Origin: G965276765 sp965276765
Lineage (GTDB): Bacteria; Actinomycetota; Acidimicrobiia; Acidimicrobiales; Palsa-688
NCBI GenBank assembly: GCA_965276765.1
Contig: OZ255627.1
Coordinates: 4,712,001-4,776,000 of the forward strand
DNA length: 64,000 nt
Reading direction: 5' to 3'
How positions within the stretch are numbered: position 1 is the first letter of the stretch; each line of letters opens with the position of its first letter. The notes under the pieces are model-generated. The model worked only from the letters and a program-made list of their open reading frames with translations. It ran no database searches and was not told the origin of the DNA. Shown piece after piece: positions 57,499 to 64,000 of the stretch. Made by a program: the position numbers and the translations under genes.

Positions 57499-58428
57499 AT
57501 GATTGGGCTTCTATTTCCCGGGCAGGGATCTCAGCGAGCGGGGATGGGGGCCGCCTGGCGGGACCATCCGGCGTGGTCGGTGATCGAGCGTCTGAGCGAA
57601 CCGGTCGGTGAGGATCTCGCCGCGCTGCTCGTCGACGCCGACGCCGACACGCTCCGTCAGACACGCCACGCGCAGCCGGCCACGCTCGCCCTGAGCCTGA
57701 TGATCCTCGATGCGGCCCGCGCCGCCGGCCTCGGGGAAGTGGCGCCGGTCGCCGTGGCCGGCCACAGCCTCGGGGAGTACACGGCCCTCGTCGCCGCCGG
57801 CGCTTTGGACGAGGCGGACTGTGGTCGCCTCGTCGCCGAGCGGGCCGCGGCGATGCAGTACGCCGCGGACCAACAGCAAGGGACGATGGCGGCCGTGATC
57901 GGCCTCGAAGCAGGTCTTCTCGCCGAGGCCTGCGCGGGCGTGGACGGCGCCTGGATGGCCAACGACAACGCCCCTGGCCAGATCGTCGTCGCCGGCACGC
58001 CGGCTGGGGTCGAGGCGGCAGGCGACGCCGCCAAGGCCATCGGTGCCAAGCGAGTGATGCCGTTGCCGGTCGGCGGGGCGTTTCATTCGCCGCTCATGGC
58101 GCCGGCGCAGGCGCGCATCGACCGCGCCATCAGCGCCGTCCACTTCGCCGCGGCGACGCCGCCGGTCGTGGCAAACGTCGACGCCGCCGCCCATGCCGAC
58201 GGCTTCGCCCGCCTCCTCTCCGCTCAGCTCGCCCGGCCCGTCCGGTGGCGGGAGTCACTCGAGACGATGGCATCGATGGGGGTGTCGACGTTCGTCGAGC
58301 TCGGCCCCGGCCTCGAGCTCTCCGGCATGGTGAAGCGCACGGTGCCGGGCTCGGTGCGTGCCAACGTGGCGACGCCGGACGACCTCGAGGCCTTGGCCAA
58401 GATCCTCGCCGGCTACCAGACGCGGTAG
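57499..58428 (+). CDS. fabD: Malonyl-CoA:ACP transacylase
   Basis: A 309-residue transacylase: LLFPGQGSQRAGMGAAWRD, nucleophile GHSLGEYTALVAAGAL, GTMAAVIGLEAGLL, NDNAPGQIVVAGTP, GGAFHSPLMAPA with the catalytic His. Charges ACP with malonate for fatty-acid synthesis. It stands alone here, not with fabH/acpP/fabF as in many actinobacteria. The stop overlaps the convergent cynS gene by 16 nt. Confidence 0.94.
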   Translation: MIGLLFPGQGSQRAGMGAAWRDHPAWSVIERLSEPVGEDLAALLVDADADTLRQTRHAQPATLALSLMILDAARAAGLGEVAPVAVAGHSLGEYTALVAAGALDEADCGRLVAERAAAMQYAADQQQGTMAAVIGLEAGLLAEACAGVDGAWMANDNAPGQIVVAGTPAGVEAAGDAAKAIGAKRVMPLPVGGAFHSPLMAPAQARIDRAISAVHFAAATPPVVANVDAAAHADGFARLLSAQLARPVRWRESLETMASMGVSTFVELGPGLELSGMVKRTVPGSVRANVATPDDLEALAKILAGYQTR

Positions 58429-58877
58429 GGAAGAAACTTGCCGTTGAGGCTGAGCACCACGCGGTCTCCCTTGGCGTCTTCGACCCGCTCGAAGTCGACC
58501 TCGAAGTCGATGGCACTCATGATTCCATCGCCGAACTCCTCGGCGATCAGCTCGGAGATCGCGGCGCCGTAGACTTGGACGACCTCGCTCAGGCGGTAGG
58601 CCAGGGGCTCGGTCAGGTCGACGGCATCGCTGCCGCGCACCGGCGGGAGGGTGAGCGCTTCGATTGTTTGCTCGTCAAGCCCGAGCAGCGCGCCCGCCGC
58701 TGTCGCTTGCGAACGGTCGAGCGGCTGCTGGCCGAGAAGCGCCGACGTCGTCCACACGAGCGACCGGCCCATGGCGTCGGCCAGCTGCTGCCACGTGACG
58801 CCGGTCGTGCGCTTGGCCGTCACCACGGCCCGACCGGCTCGCAGCCGCCCGCCGGGCTCGGATGCCTCGGTGCTCAT
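58413..58877 (-). CDS. cynS: Cyanate hydratase (cyanase)
   Basis: A 154-residue cyanase: N-terminal helix-turn-helix-like domain (WQQLADAMGRSLVWTTSALL), then EPLAYRLSEVVQVYGAAISE and EEFGDGIMSAIDFEVDFERV. The catalytic Arg and Glu (YRLSE) and Ser (GIMSAI) are all present. Converts cyanate and bicarbonate to ammonia and CO2. It is the last gene of the leuB-ilvE-cimA operon, 24 nt after the preceding hypothetical gene; a nearby carbonic anhydrase is not seen. Confidence 0.93.
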   Translation of the reverse strand: MSTEASEPGGRLRAGRAVVTAKRTTGVTWQQLADAMGRSLVWTTSALLGQQPLDRSQATAAGALLGLDEQTIEALTLPPVRGSDAVDLTEPLAYRLSEVVQVYGAAISELIAEEFGDGIMSAIDFEVDFERVEDAKGDRVVLSLNGKFLPYRVW

Positions 58878-58901
58878 GATGCCTCGGTGCTCATGACCGG
58901 G

Positions 58902-59414
58902 TCACCCGGCCTTCAGGAGCGAACGCCACGAGCCGAGGCTGGACCTGACCTGGTCCGGCGTGAGCCGGAGGGTTTCCTCGGCCACGGCGTCGACGATTCC
59001 CCGCTGGTCCCAGTAGTGCTCCGAAGCGCCCCGGAACAACGGGACGCGGGTCGACACCAGGTCGGCCGGCGCCGAACCCAGATATCCCCACAGGGTGAAC
59101 GCCCACTCCATGTCGTAGATGACCGGCGCCCGACCGAAGGTGGCGGCTCTACGGCCGCCGCAGGCGAAGCAGCCGGCAATGGCGTCCTCGGCCGACTCTC
59201 CTCGCTCGAGCTCGAGGCGAGGCTCGAGCCGGCGGGCCAGCTTCAGGCCGTAGCCGAGATCGGGGCCGGTGTGCCCGAAGCGCGCCCCGACCGGCGCGGC
59301 CAGATCGGTCAGCTCGGCGGGACGGTCCTGATGCCACGCGCCCGGCATCGACAGCCGGTCCGATGGACGCACCCGGTCGGACACTGCGGCCGGGACGTAG
59401 TCGGGTTGGGTCAC
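58902..59414 (-). CDS. Conserved hypothetical protein in the leuB operon
   Basis: About 170 residues from GTG 59414, 11 nt after the cimA stop. Contains RPAELTDLAAPVGARFGHTG, PDLGYGLKLARRLEPRLEL, GESAEDAIAGCFACGGRRAA and VIYDMEWAFTLWGYLGSAPA. The CFACGGRRA motif with two Cys and the RAPVIYDMEWA stretch look conserved, but I do not recognise the family. Its place in the operon suggests a function tied to amino-acid metabolism or co-regulation only. Confidence 0.7.
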   Translation of the reverse strand: MTQPDYVPAAVSDRVRPSDRLSMPGAWHQDRPAELTDLAAPVGARFGHTGPDLGYGLKLARRLEPRLELERGESAEDAIAGCFACGGRRAATFGRAPVIYDMEWAFTLWGYLGSAPADLVSTRVPLFRGASEHYWDQRGIVDAVAEETLRLTPDQVRSSLGSWRSLLKAG

Positions 59415-59425
59415 GCTTGGTGACC

Positions 59426-61111
59426 CTACTTGGGCCCCGACGCGCCGCGATGCAGGAGAGCGAAGACCACGGACTGCTCGAGCGCCTCCCACGACGCCTC
59501 GATGATGTTGGCCGACACGCCGATCGTCGTCCAGGTCCTCTCCCCATCCGACGAATCGATGAGCACTCTTGTCACCGCCTCCGTGCCCCGGTCGGTGTCG
59601 AGCACCCGGACCTTGTAGTCGGTCAGGTGCACGCCGATCAGCTCGGGGTACTGCGACCCGACCGCCTTTCGGAGCGCAGCATCGAGGGCGTTGACCGGTC
59701 CGTTCCCCTCGGCCGTGGCGAGGACCCGCTCGTCACCGACGTGCACCTTGATGGTCGCCTCGGTGACAAACGTGCCGTCCTCGCGGAGGTCGTTGATGAC
59801 CCGGTGGGACTCGAGACGGAAGAAGTCCTGTTTCCACCCGGCGGCGTGGCGGAGAAGCAGCTCGAGGGAGCCGTCGGCGACCTCGAAGTGGTACCCGCGA
59901 TACTCCAGCTCCTTGAGTCGCTCGATCACCTCACCGATCACGGCGGGCGGGAGCTGGAGGCCGATCTGCTCGGCCTTCAGGCTGAGGGTCGACCGTCCGG
60001 CCATCTCGCTGACCACGAACCGAGTGTCGTTGCCGACCGCTCCGGGGGCAACGTGCTCGTAGGCGCGGCGGCTGCGGCTGATGGCACTGGTATGCAATCC
60101 GGCCTTGTGGGCGAACGCCGATGCGCCGACGAAGGGCTGGTGAGGGTCGGGGCTGATGTTGACGAGCTCGGCGATGTGGTGGGCGACGGGCGTCAACCGG
60201 GACAGCCGCTCGCGTGGGATCGTCTCCACGCCCATCTTCAGGGTCAGGTCGGGCACTGCGGCGCTCAGGTCGGCGTTGCCGGTGCGCTCCCCGTAGCCGT
60301 TGATGCAGCCCTGCACCTGGGTAACGCCCTGGCGGACGGCGACGAGCGAGTTGGCGACGGCGCAGCCCGAGTCGTTGTGGAAGTGACAACCGAGGTCGAT
60401 GCCGACCACGTCACGCACCACGCCCACGACCCGCTCCACGTCGAAGGGCAGGCTGCCGCCGTTGGTGTCGCAGAGGATGACCGCCTCGGCACCGGCGTCC
60501 TCGGCGGCGTGCAGCAGGTCGAGACCGAAGGTGGCGTGCTCGGCGTACCCGTCGAAGAAGTGCTCGGCATCGACGAAGACCCGCCGACCCTGCCCGCGGA
60601 GCCAGGCGACGGAGTCGGCGACCATGTCGATGGCTTCGGTCAGGGTGGTGCGCAGCGTCTCGGTGACGTGCCAGGGGGCCGACTTGGCGACGAGGCACAC
60701 CACCGGAGTCCGGGCCGCGATCAGGTTGGCGATGACAGGGTCGGTCTCGGCGCTCCCACCCGCCTTGCGTGTCGATCCGAAGGCGACGAGGGTGGCGTGC
60801 TCGAGATGCAACTCCCCCGCTGCGGCCCTCCGGAAAAACTCCTCGTCCTTGGGATTGGCGCCCGGCCAGCCGCCCTCGATGTAGCCGACGCCGAGGTCGT
60901 CAAGCTGGCGGGCCACCCGCAGCTTGTCGTCGACGGTGAGCGAGAAGCCCTCCTGCTGGCTCCCGTCGCGCAGGGTCGTGTCGTAGATGTCGACGGCGTC
61001 GGGCAGGTCGCGTGGCACCCGATGATCGTGGTCGCCGGCGTGAGAATGGCCGTCGGCGGCGGCAGGGTGGTGATGGCCGGCGCCGGGCCCTGGCGGGCTG
61101 TCAGCGGACAT
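59426..61111 (-). CDS. cimA: (R)-citramalate synthase
   Basis: A 561-residue enzyme. After a His-rich N-terminus (GHHHPAAADGHSHAGDHDH) the HMGL-like TIM barrel begins: VDIYDTTLRDGSQQEGFSLT, YIEGGWPGANPKDEEFF, CDTNGGSLPFDVERVVGVVR, HFHNDSGCAVANSLVAVRQG and VQGCINGYGERTGNADLSAA. It ends with a LeuA-type dimer domain. GWPGANPKD and the sequence style identify it as CimA of the TIGR00977 type and not 2-isopropylmalate synthase. It condenses pyruvate and acetyl-CoA on the threonine-independent isoleucine route. It overlaps ilvE by 11 nt. Confidence 0.92.
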   Translation of the reverse strand: MSADSPPGPGAGHHHPAAADGHSHAGDHDHRVPRDLPDAVDIYDTTLRDGSQQEGFSLTVDDKLRVARQLDDLGVGYIEGGWPGANPKDEEFFRRAAAGELHLEHATLVAFGSTRKAGGSAETDPVIANLIAARTPVVCLVAKSAPWHVTETLRTTLTEAIDMVADSVAWLRGQGRRVFVDAEHFFDGYAEHATFGLDLLHAAEDAGAEAVILCDTNGGSLPFDVERVVGVVRDVVGIDLGCHFHNDSGCAVANSLVAVRQGVTQVQGCINGYGERTGNADLSAAVPDLTLKMGVETIPRERLSRLTPVAHHIAELVNISPDPHQPFVGASAFAHKAGLHTSAISRSRRAYEHVAPGAVGNDTRFVVSEMAGRSTLSLKAEQIGLQLPPAVIGEVIERLKELEYRGYHFEVADGSLELLLRHAAGWKQDFFRLESHRVINDLREDGTFVTEATIKVHVGDERVLATAEGNGPVNALDAALRKAVGSQYPELIGVHLTDYKVRVLDTDRGTEAVTRVLIDSSDGERTWTTIGVSANIIEASWEALEQSVVFALLHRGASGPK

Positions 61112-62024
61112 GCTCGTTCCAGTCCTTGTGGGCGTCGAGCTCGCCTCGCACCGCGGCGTGGTACTTGGCCATGAGGGCGCGGGTGATGGGTCCGGGCGTC
61201 CCGTCGCCGACGGGACGATCGTCGACGGAGTTGATGGGAACGACCTCGGCGGCCGTGCCGGTGAGAAATGCCTCCTCGGCGATGTACAGATCGGACCGCA
61301 GGATGTTGCCGACCTCGACGTCCAGGTCGAGGTCGCGCGCCAGGGCGAACACGCTGCTCTGGGTGATCCCCTCGAGGGCGCCGGCCGAGAGAGGCGGCGT
61401 GATGATCCGCCCGTGGCGGACGACGAAGATGTTTTCTCCCGTGCACTCCGAGACGTAGCCCTGCGGCGAGAGGAGGACCGCTTCGTCGTATCCGGCCTTG
61501 ATGGCCTCGATCTTGGCCATCGACGAGTTGATGTACATGCCGGTGCCCTTGGCCGCCGGCGGCATGGCGTTGGGGTCGTGGCGCTGCCACGAGCTGATCT
61601 TCATGCGCACGCCGCGCTGCATCCCCTCCTCGCCCAGATAGGCACCCCAGGGCCAACAGGCGACGGAGACGTTGACCGGCGCCGGCAGCGGGTTGAGCCC
61701 CATCTCTCCGTAGCCCAGGTAGACGAGCGGCCGGATGTAGCACTCGTCGAGGCCGCTGGCGGCGACCGTCTCCTTGGTGGCCGCAACGAGCTCGTCGAGA
61801 CCGTAGGGCACGTCGATGAAGAAGATCTTGGCCGAGTCGAGGAGGCGCCTGATGTGGTCGGTCAGGCGGAAGATGGCGGGTCCCTGGCTCGTCGGGTAGG
61901 CCCTGATCCCCTCGAACACGCCGCACCCGTAGTGCAGCGTGTGGGTCAGGACGTGGATGGTGGCGTCGTCCCAGTCGACGAGCCGACCGTCCATCCAGAT
62001 CTTCTCGGTCTTGGTGATCGGCAT
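61101..62024 (-). CDS. ilvE: Branched-chain amino-acid aminotransferase
   Basis: A fold-type IV PLP enzyme of 307 residues: WMDGRLVDWDDATIHVLTHT, YGCGVFEGIRAYPTSQGPAI, ECYIRPLVYLGYGEMGLNP and MYINSSMAKIEAIKAGYDEA with the PLP Lys, then GENIFVVRHGRIITPPL. Transaminates the keto acids of Leu, Ile and Val. Second gene of the operon, 3 nt after leuB. Confidence 0.94.
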   Translation of the reverse strand: MPITKTEKIWMDGRLVDWDDATIHVLTHTLHYGCGVFEGIRAYPTSQGPAIFRLTDHIRRLLDSAKIFFIDVPYGLDELVAATKETVAASGLDECYIRPLVYLGYGEMGLNPLPAPVNVSVACWPWGAYLGEEGMQRGVRMKISSWQRHDPNAMPPAAKGTGMYINSSMAKIEAIKAGYDEAVLLSPQGYVSECTGENIFVVRHGRIITPPLSAGALEGITQSSVFALARDLDLDVEVGNILRSDLYIAEEAFLTGTAAEVVPINSVDDRPVGDGTPGPITRALMAKYHAAVRGELDAHKDWNEHVR

Positions 62025-62027
62025 GGG

Positions 62028-63029
62028 CTAGACCCTTTCTGCGATGGCGTCGCCGACTTGGGTCGTCGAGCCGGAACGGTCGGTGGGGTATGCCTCCACC
62101 GCTTTGGTGATGCGAGCCGACGCCTCGGTGTCACCGAGGAAGTCGAGCATCATGGCCATGGAGATGATGGCCGCGATCGGGTCGGCGGTGTTGGTGCCGG
62201 CGATGTCAGGAGCGGAGCCGTGGACCGGCTCGAAAAGCGAAGGACCGGTCCGGGACGGGTTGAGGTTGCCCGACGCCGCCCTGCCGATCCCGCCGGAGAC
62301 GGCCCCAGCCAGGTCGGTGATGATGTCACCGAAGAGATTGTCGGTCACAACCACGTCGTAGCGCTGCGGTGCGGCCACGAGATGGATGCACGCCGCGTCG
62401 ACGTGATCGTAGCCGGTGCCAACCTCCGGGTACTCCGCCGCGACCTGGTCGAAGGTGCGCTGCCAGAGATCGCCGGCAAAGGTGAGGACGTTGGTCTTGT
62501 GGACCAGGCTCAGGTGCCGCCTGGGCCTGGAGCGGGCCAGCTCGAAGGCGTAGCGGACGCACCGCTCGACGCCAAGCCGGGTGTTGACCGATCCCTGCGT
62601 GGCGATCTCGCCGGCGGTGCCCTTGCGCAGGAACCCGCCCTCGCCCGCGTAGGCGCCTTCGGTGTTCTCCCGTATGACGACGAGGTCGATGGCCCCGCCG
62701 GTCCCGACGCTGGCCTCGGCCTTGAAGGGACGCAGGTTGACGTACAGGTCGAGGGCGAAGCGCATGGCGAGCAGGAGACCGCGCTCCAAGACCCCCGGGG
62801 GCACGTCGGGCGTGCCGATCGCCCCGAGGAGGATGGCATCGAAGCCCCGCAGCTCGTCGAGGACGGCGTCGGGCAGCACTTCACCGGTCGCCAGATAACG
62901 CCGGCCGCCCAGGTCGTAGTCGACCGTGTCGAGCGAAGCGCCTGCGGCCCTGCCCACCTTCAGGGCCTCGGGGATGACCTCCCTGCCGATGCCGTCCCCT
63001 GCGATCACGGCGATCTTGTGTGCAGCCAC
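62028..63029 (-). CDS. leuB: 3-isopropylmalate dehydrogenase
   Basis: A 333-residue isocitrate/isopropylmalate-type dehydrogenase from GTG 63029 (AAGGAA 6 nt upstream; the frame is open to 63104 but that is leader sequence). IAVIAGDGIGREVIPEALKV, NLRPFKAEASVG, VVIRENTEGAYAGEGGF, HLSLVHKTNVLTFAGDLW, DNLFGDIITDLAGAVSGGIG and PVHGSAPDIAGTNTADPIAA define it. Besides leucine it can serve the beta-methylmalate step after CimA, so one operon covers both branches. First structural gene behind a probable attenuator. Confidence 0.93.
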   Translation of the reverse strand: MAAHKIAVIAGDGIGREVIPEALKVGRAAGASLDTVDYDLGGRRYLATGEVLPDAVLDELRGFDAILLGAIGTPDVPPGVLERGLLLAMRFALDLYVNLRPFKAEASVGTGGAIDLVVIRENTEGAYAGEGGFLRKGTAGEIATQGSVNTRLGVERCVRYAFELARSRPRRHLSLVHKTNVLTFAGDLWQRTFDQVAAEYPEVGTGYDHVDAACIHLVAAPQRYDVVVTDNLFGDIITDLAGAVSGGIGRAASGNLNPSRTGPSLFEPVHGSAPDIAGTNTADPIAAIISMAMMLDFLGDTEASARITKAVEAYPTDRSGSTTQVGDAIAERV

Positions 63030-63070
63030 GAGCTGTTCCTTGCGTTGGTGACGGATGGGTGGACATGAAA

Positions 63071-63094
63071 CGACCGCCCCCCGGGGGACGGTCG
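63071..63094 (-). terminator. Leader hairpin (attenuator) before leuB
   Basis: On the leuB strand: CGACCGTCCCCC followed directly by GGGGGGCGGTCG (one mismatch-type G-T), then TTTC. A strong stem located 42 nt before the leuB start and 30 nt after the leader-peptide stop. A further segment CCGGTTTCCGCCGG lies between and could form the competing structure. Confidence 0.6.
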
Positions 63095-63123
63095 ACGTGA
63101 GCACACCGGCGGAAACCGGGGCG

Positions 63124-63168
63124 CTACGAGAGAATTACGAAGCGGGCAACACGAGAAAGACACCGCAT
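63124..63168 (-). CDS. Leader peptide of the leuB operon (14 residues)
   Basis: MRCLSRVARFVILS then TAG. Five of fourteen residues are branched-chain (Leu, Val, Val, Ile, Leu), as expected for ribosome-mediated attenuation by Leu/Val/Ile supply. The ATG lies 7 nt downstream of the -10 box, so the mRNA should start at or next to it (leaderless), common in actinobacterial leader peptides. No ribosome-binding site. Confidence 0.6.
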   Translation of the reverse strand: MRCLSRVARFVILS

Positions 63169-63175
63169 GGGCACA

Positions 63176-63204
63176 ATTGTCGTGCATCGGGCCCGTGCCG
63201 TCAA
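63176..63204 (-). promoter_or_regulatory. Sigma-70-type promoter of the leuB operon
   Basis: On the minus strand TTGACG (63204-63199), 17-nt spacer, GACAAT (63181-63176). Seven nt later comes the leader ATG. Near-consensus boxes and ideal spacing. Confidence 0.7.
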
Positions 63205-63242
63205 CCGACCGGCCGATGTCGGTAGCGGTAGCGTGGCCTGTC

Positions 63243-63716
63243 ATGGCCGAGACGCAGCTGACTCGCGACACCTACGACCGCCTCCACGCCGAGCTCGACG
63301 ACCTGAAGACGAGGGGCCGGGTGGACATCGCCCGCGCCATCGAGGCCGCCAGGGCGCTCGGCGACCTCTCGGAAAACGGTGACTACCACGCCGCCAAGGA
63401 CTCCCAGGGCAAGATGGAGTCCAGGATCCGGCAGCTTGCGGCCATGCTCGACGGCGCCCAGATCGTCGACACCCAGACGGCCGGCGCCAACGGGAAGATC
63501 ACGACCGGCGTGATCGCTTCGCTCAAATACGTCGGCGACGAAGACGTCGAGCGGTACCTGATCGGCTCGATCGAGGAGCGCACCGAGGGCGTCTCGGTCA
63601 TCTCACCCAACTCCCCGCTCGGTCAGGCCATCCTCGGCCACAAGGTCGGCGACCGGGTCTCCTACGAGGCGCCGAGCGGCGAGCTCGCCGTCGAGATCGT
63701 CGAGATCGGCACCTGA
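63243..63716 (+). CDS. greA: Transcription elongation factor GreA
   Basis: A 157-residue GreA from ATG 63243: N-terminal coiled coil (LTRDTYDRLHAELDDLKTRG, LGDLSENGDYHAAKDSQGKM with the acidic tip residues Asp-Leu-Ser-Glu-Asn-Gly-Asp) and C-terminal FKBP-like domain (ISPNSPLGQAILGHKVGDRV, SYEAPSGELAVEIVEI). Rescues backtracked RNA polymerase by stimulating transcript cleavage. Divergent from the leuB leader; a TAGCGT box 8 nt before the ATG may be its -10. Confidence 0.95.
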   Translation: MAETQLTRDTYDRLHAELDDLKTRGRVDIARAIEAARALGDLSENGDYHAAKDSQGKMESRIRQLAAMLDGAQIVDTQTAGANGKITTGVIASLKYVGDEDVERYLIGSIEERTEGVSVISPNSPLGQAILGHKVGDRVSYEAPSGELAVEIVEIGT

Positions 63717-63798
63717 CCGGGCCGACCCAGGCCCGCGCCGTGCGGAGCCCCAAGCCGATGCTCCGCCGCCCGACACGAGGAGCGCTGAGCGGCCCGTG

Positions 63799-64000
63799 AT
63801 GACCGATGCGGGACGCGTCCCGCTCGCAGCCAGGGCGTGGATCGCCGACGGCGTCACCGGCGCCCTCGTCACCGCCGACGGCACGATCGACTGGTACTGC
63901 CCGGGGCGCTACGACGCACCGGCCGCCCTTTCCCGCCTCCTCGACCCGGCCGGCGGCGCGGTGCGGGTCGGGCCGGTGCGAACCGGAACCGGGGTGCGCC
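63799..64000 (+). CDS. GH15-like glycosidase (trehalase/glucoamylase type), N-terminal part
   Basis: The frame from ATG 63799 (GTG 63796 adjacent) reads AARAWIADGVTGALVTADGT and IDWYCPGRYDAPAALSRLLD, matching the N-terminal domain of GH15 glucoamylase-like/trehalase proteins, which open with IGD-x-x-TAALV-x-x-DGSIDWLC. Cut by the window end after 67 residues. Confidence 0.8.
   Translation, partial: MTDAGRVPLAARAWIADGVTGALVTADGTIDWYCPGRYDAPAALSRLLDPAGGAVRVGPVRTGTGVR

Noticed and set aside
59363..61174. A 603-codon plus-strand frame
   Set aside because: Antisense to cimA and lacking any domain.

Overview
The window is GC-rich throughout, uses many GTG starts, and packs genes tightly with 4-nt stop/start overlaps. 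It encodes F420-type oxidoreductases (a luciferase-like monooxygenase and a DUF385 nitroreductase), a DUF2630 protein, a family-1 encapsulin, an alkyltransferase-like protein and two acyl-CoA dehydrogenases. Together these suggest a free-living actinobacterium, perhaps of the Acidimicrobiia. That placement is an inference from gene content; no marker search was possible.

Layout. 1-13904 is metabolic and regulatory chromosome: a Rieske-fusion protein cut by the window edge, an Atl-type DNA-repair protein, an acyl-CoA dehydrogenase translationally coupled to a 1001-residue fusion of an EPSP-synthase-like domain with an AMP-forming acyl-CoA ligase, a divergent luciferase-like oxidoreductase, a transglutaminase-like protein, an aldo/keto reductase/TetR pair sharing a twin palindromic operator, and an SDR/AraC divergent pair.

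14001-33104 is an accretion zone next to a tRNA-Glu(CTC) gene. Copies of the tRNA 3' end lie at 14139-14160 (22 bp remnant), 19567-19611 and 33031-33075 (the last two a perfect 45-bp repeat). The outer part (14001-19566) is full of wreckage: an integrase 3' end, a PIN toxin, a deleted P-loop kinase and an integrase N-terminus. Some apparently intact genes survive there, including a double Clp-N protein with a zinc ribbon. The inner part, 19567-33075, is a 13.5-kb integrated island with its own excisionase and tyrosine integrase. Its main cargo is a three-gene operon of a MutL/MORC-like GHKL ATPase, a PD-(D/E)XK nuclease-like protein and a Z1 helicase-like ATPase. This looks like a reduced form of the MORC-Z1 restriction-type systems and is the best defence candidate in the window.

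33105-64000 is core chromosome again. It holds bioY; a Tat-signal small protein with a DUF4331 protein; a minus-strand run of encapsulated ferritin, encapsulin, sigma-70 factor, gltX, a YdcF-like protein and tRNA-Gln(CTG); DUF2630 with succinate-semialdehyde dehydrogenase; a GH65 phosphorylase with a beta-phosphoglucomutase-like HAD enzyme; two MFS transporters and a MarR repressor; a pyruvate kinase with a Lys at the position linked to K+-independence; three tandem paralogous GGDEF proteins; acyl-CoA dehydrogenase; fabD; a leuB-ilvE-cimA-orf-cynS operon preceded by a recognisable promoter, a leaderless leader peptide and a hairpin (probable attenuator); greA; and the start of a GH15-like glycosidase.

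Functional threads. The branched-chain amino acid operon makes isoleucine by the citramalate route. GluRS sits beside tRNA-Gln, which would fit indirect Gln-tRNA synthesis. Encapsulin plus ferritin form an iron-storage compartment. GH65 plus the HAD mutase would turn an alpha-glucobiose into glucose 6-phosphate. The EPSP-synthase/ligase fusion, acyl-CoA dehydrogenase and luciferase-like oxidoreductase may form a small pathway on a shikimate-like carboxylic acid.
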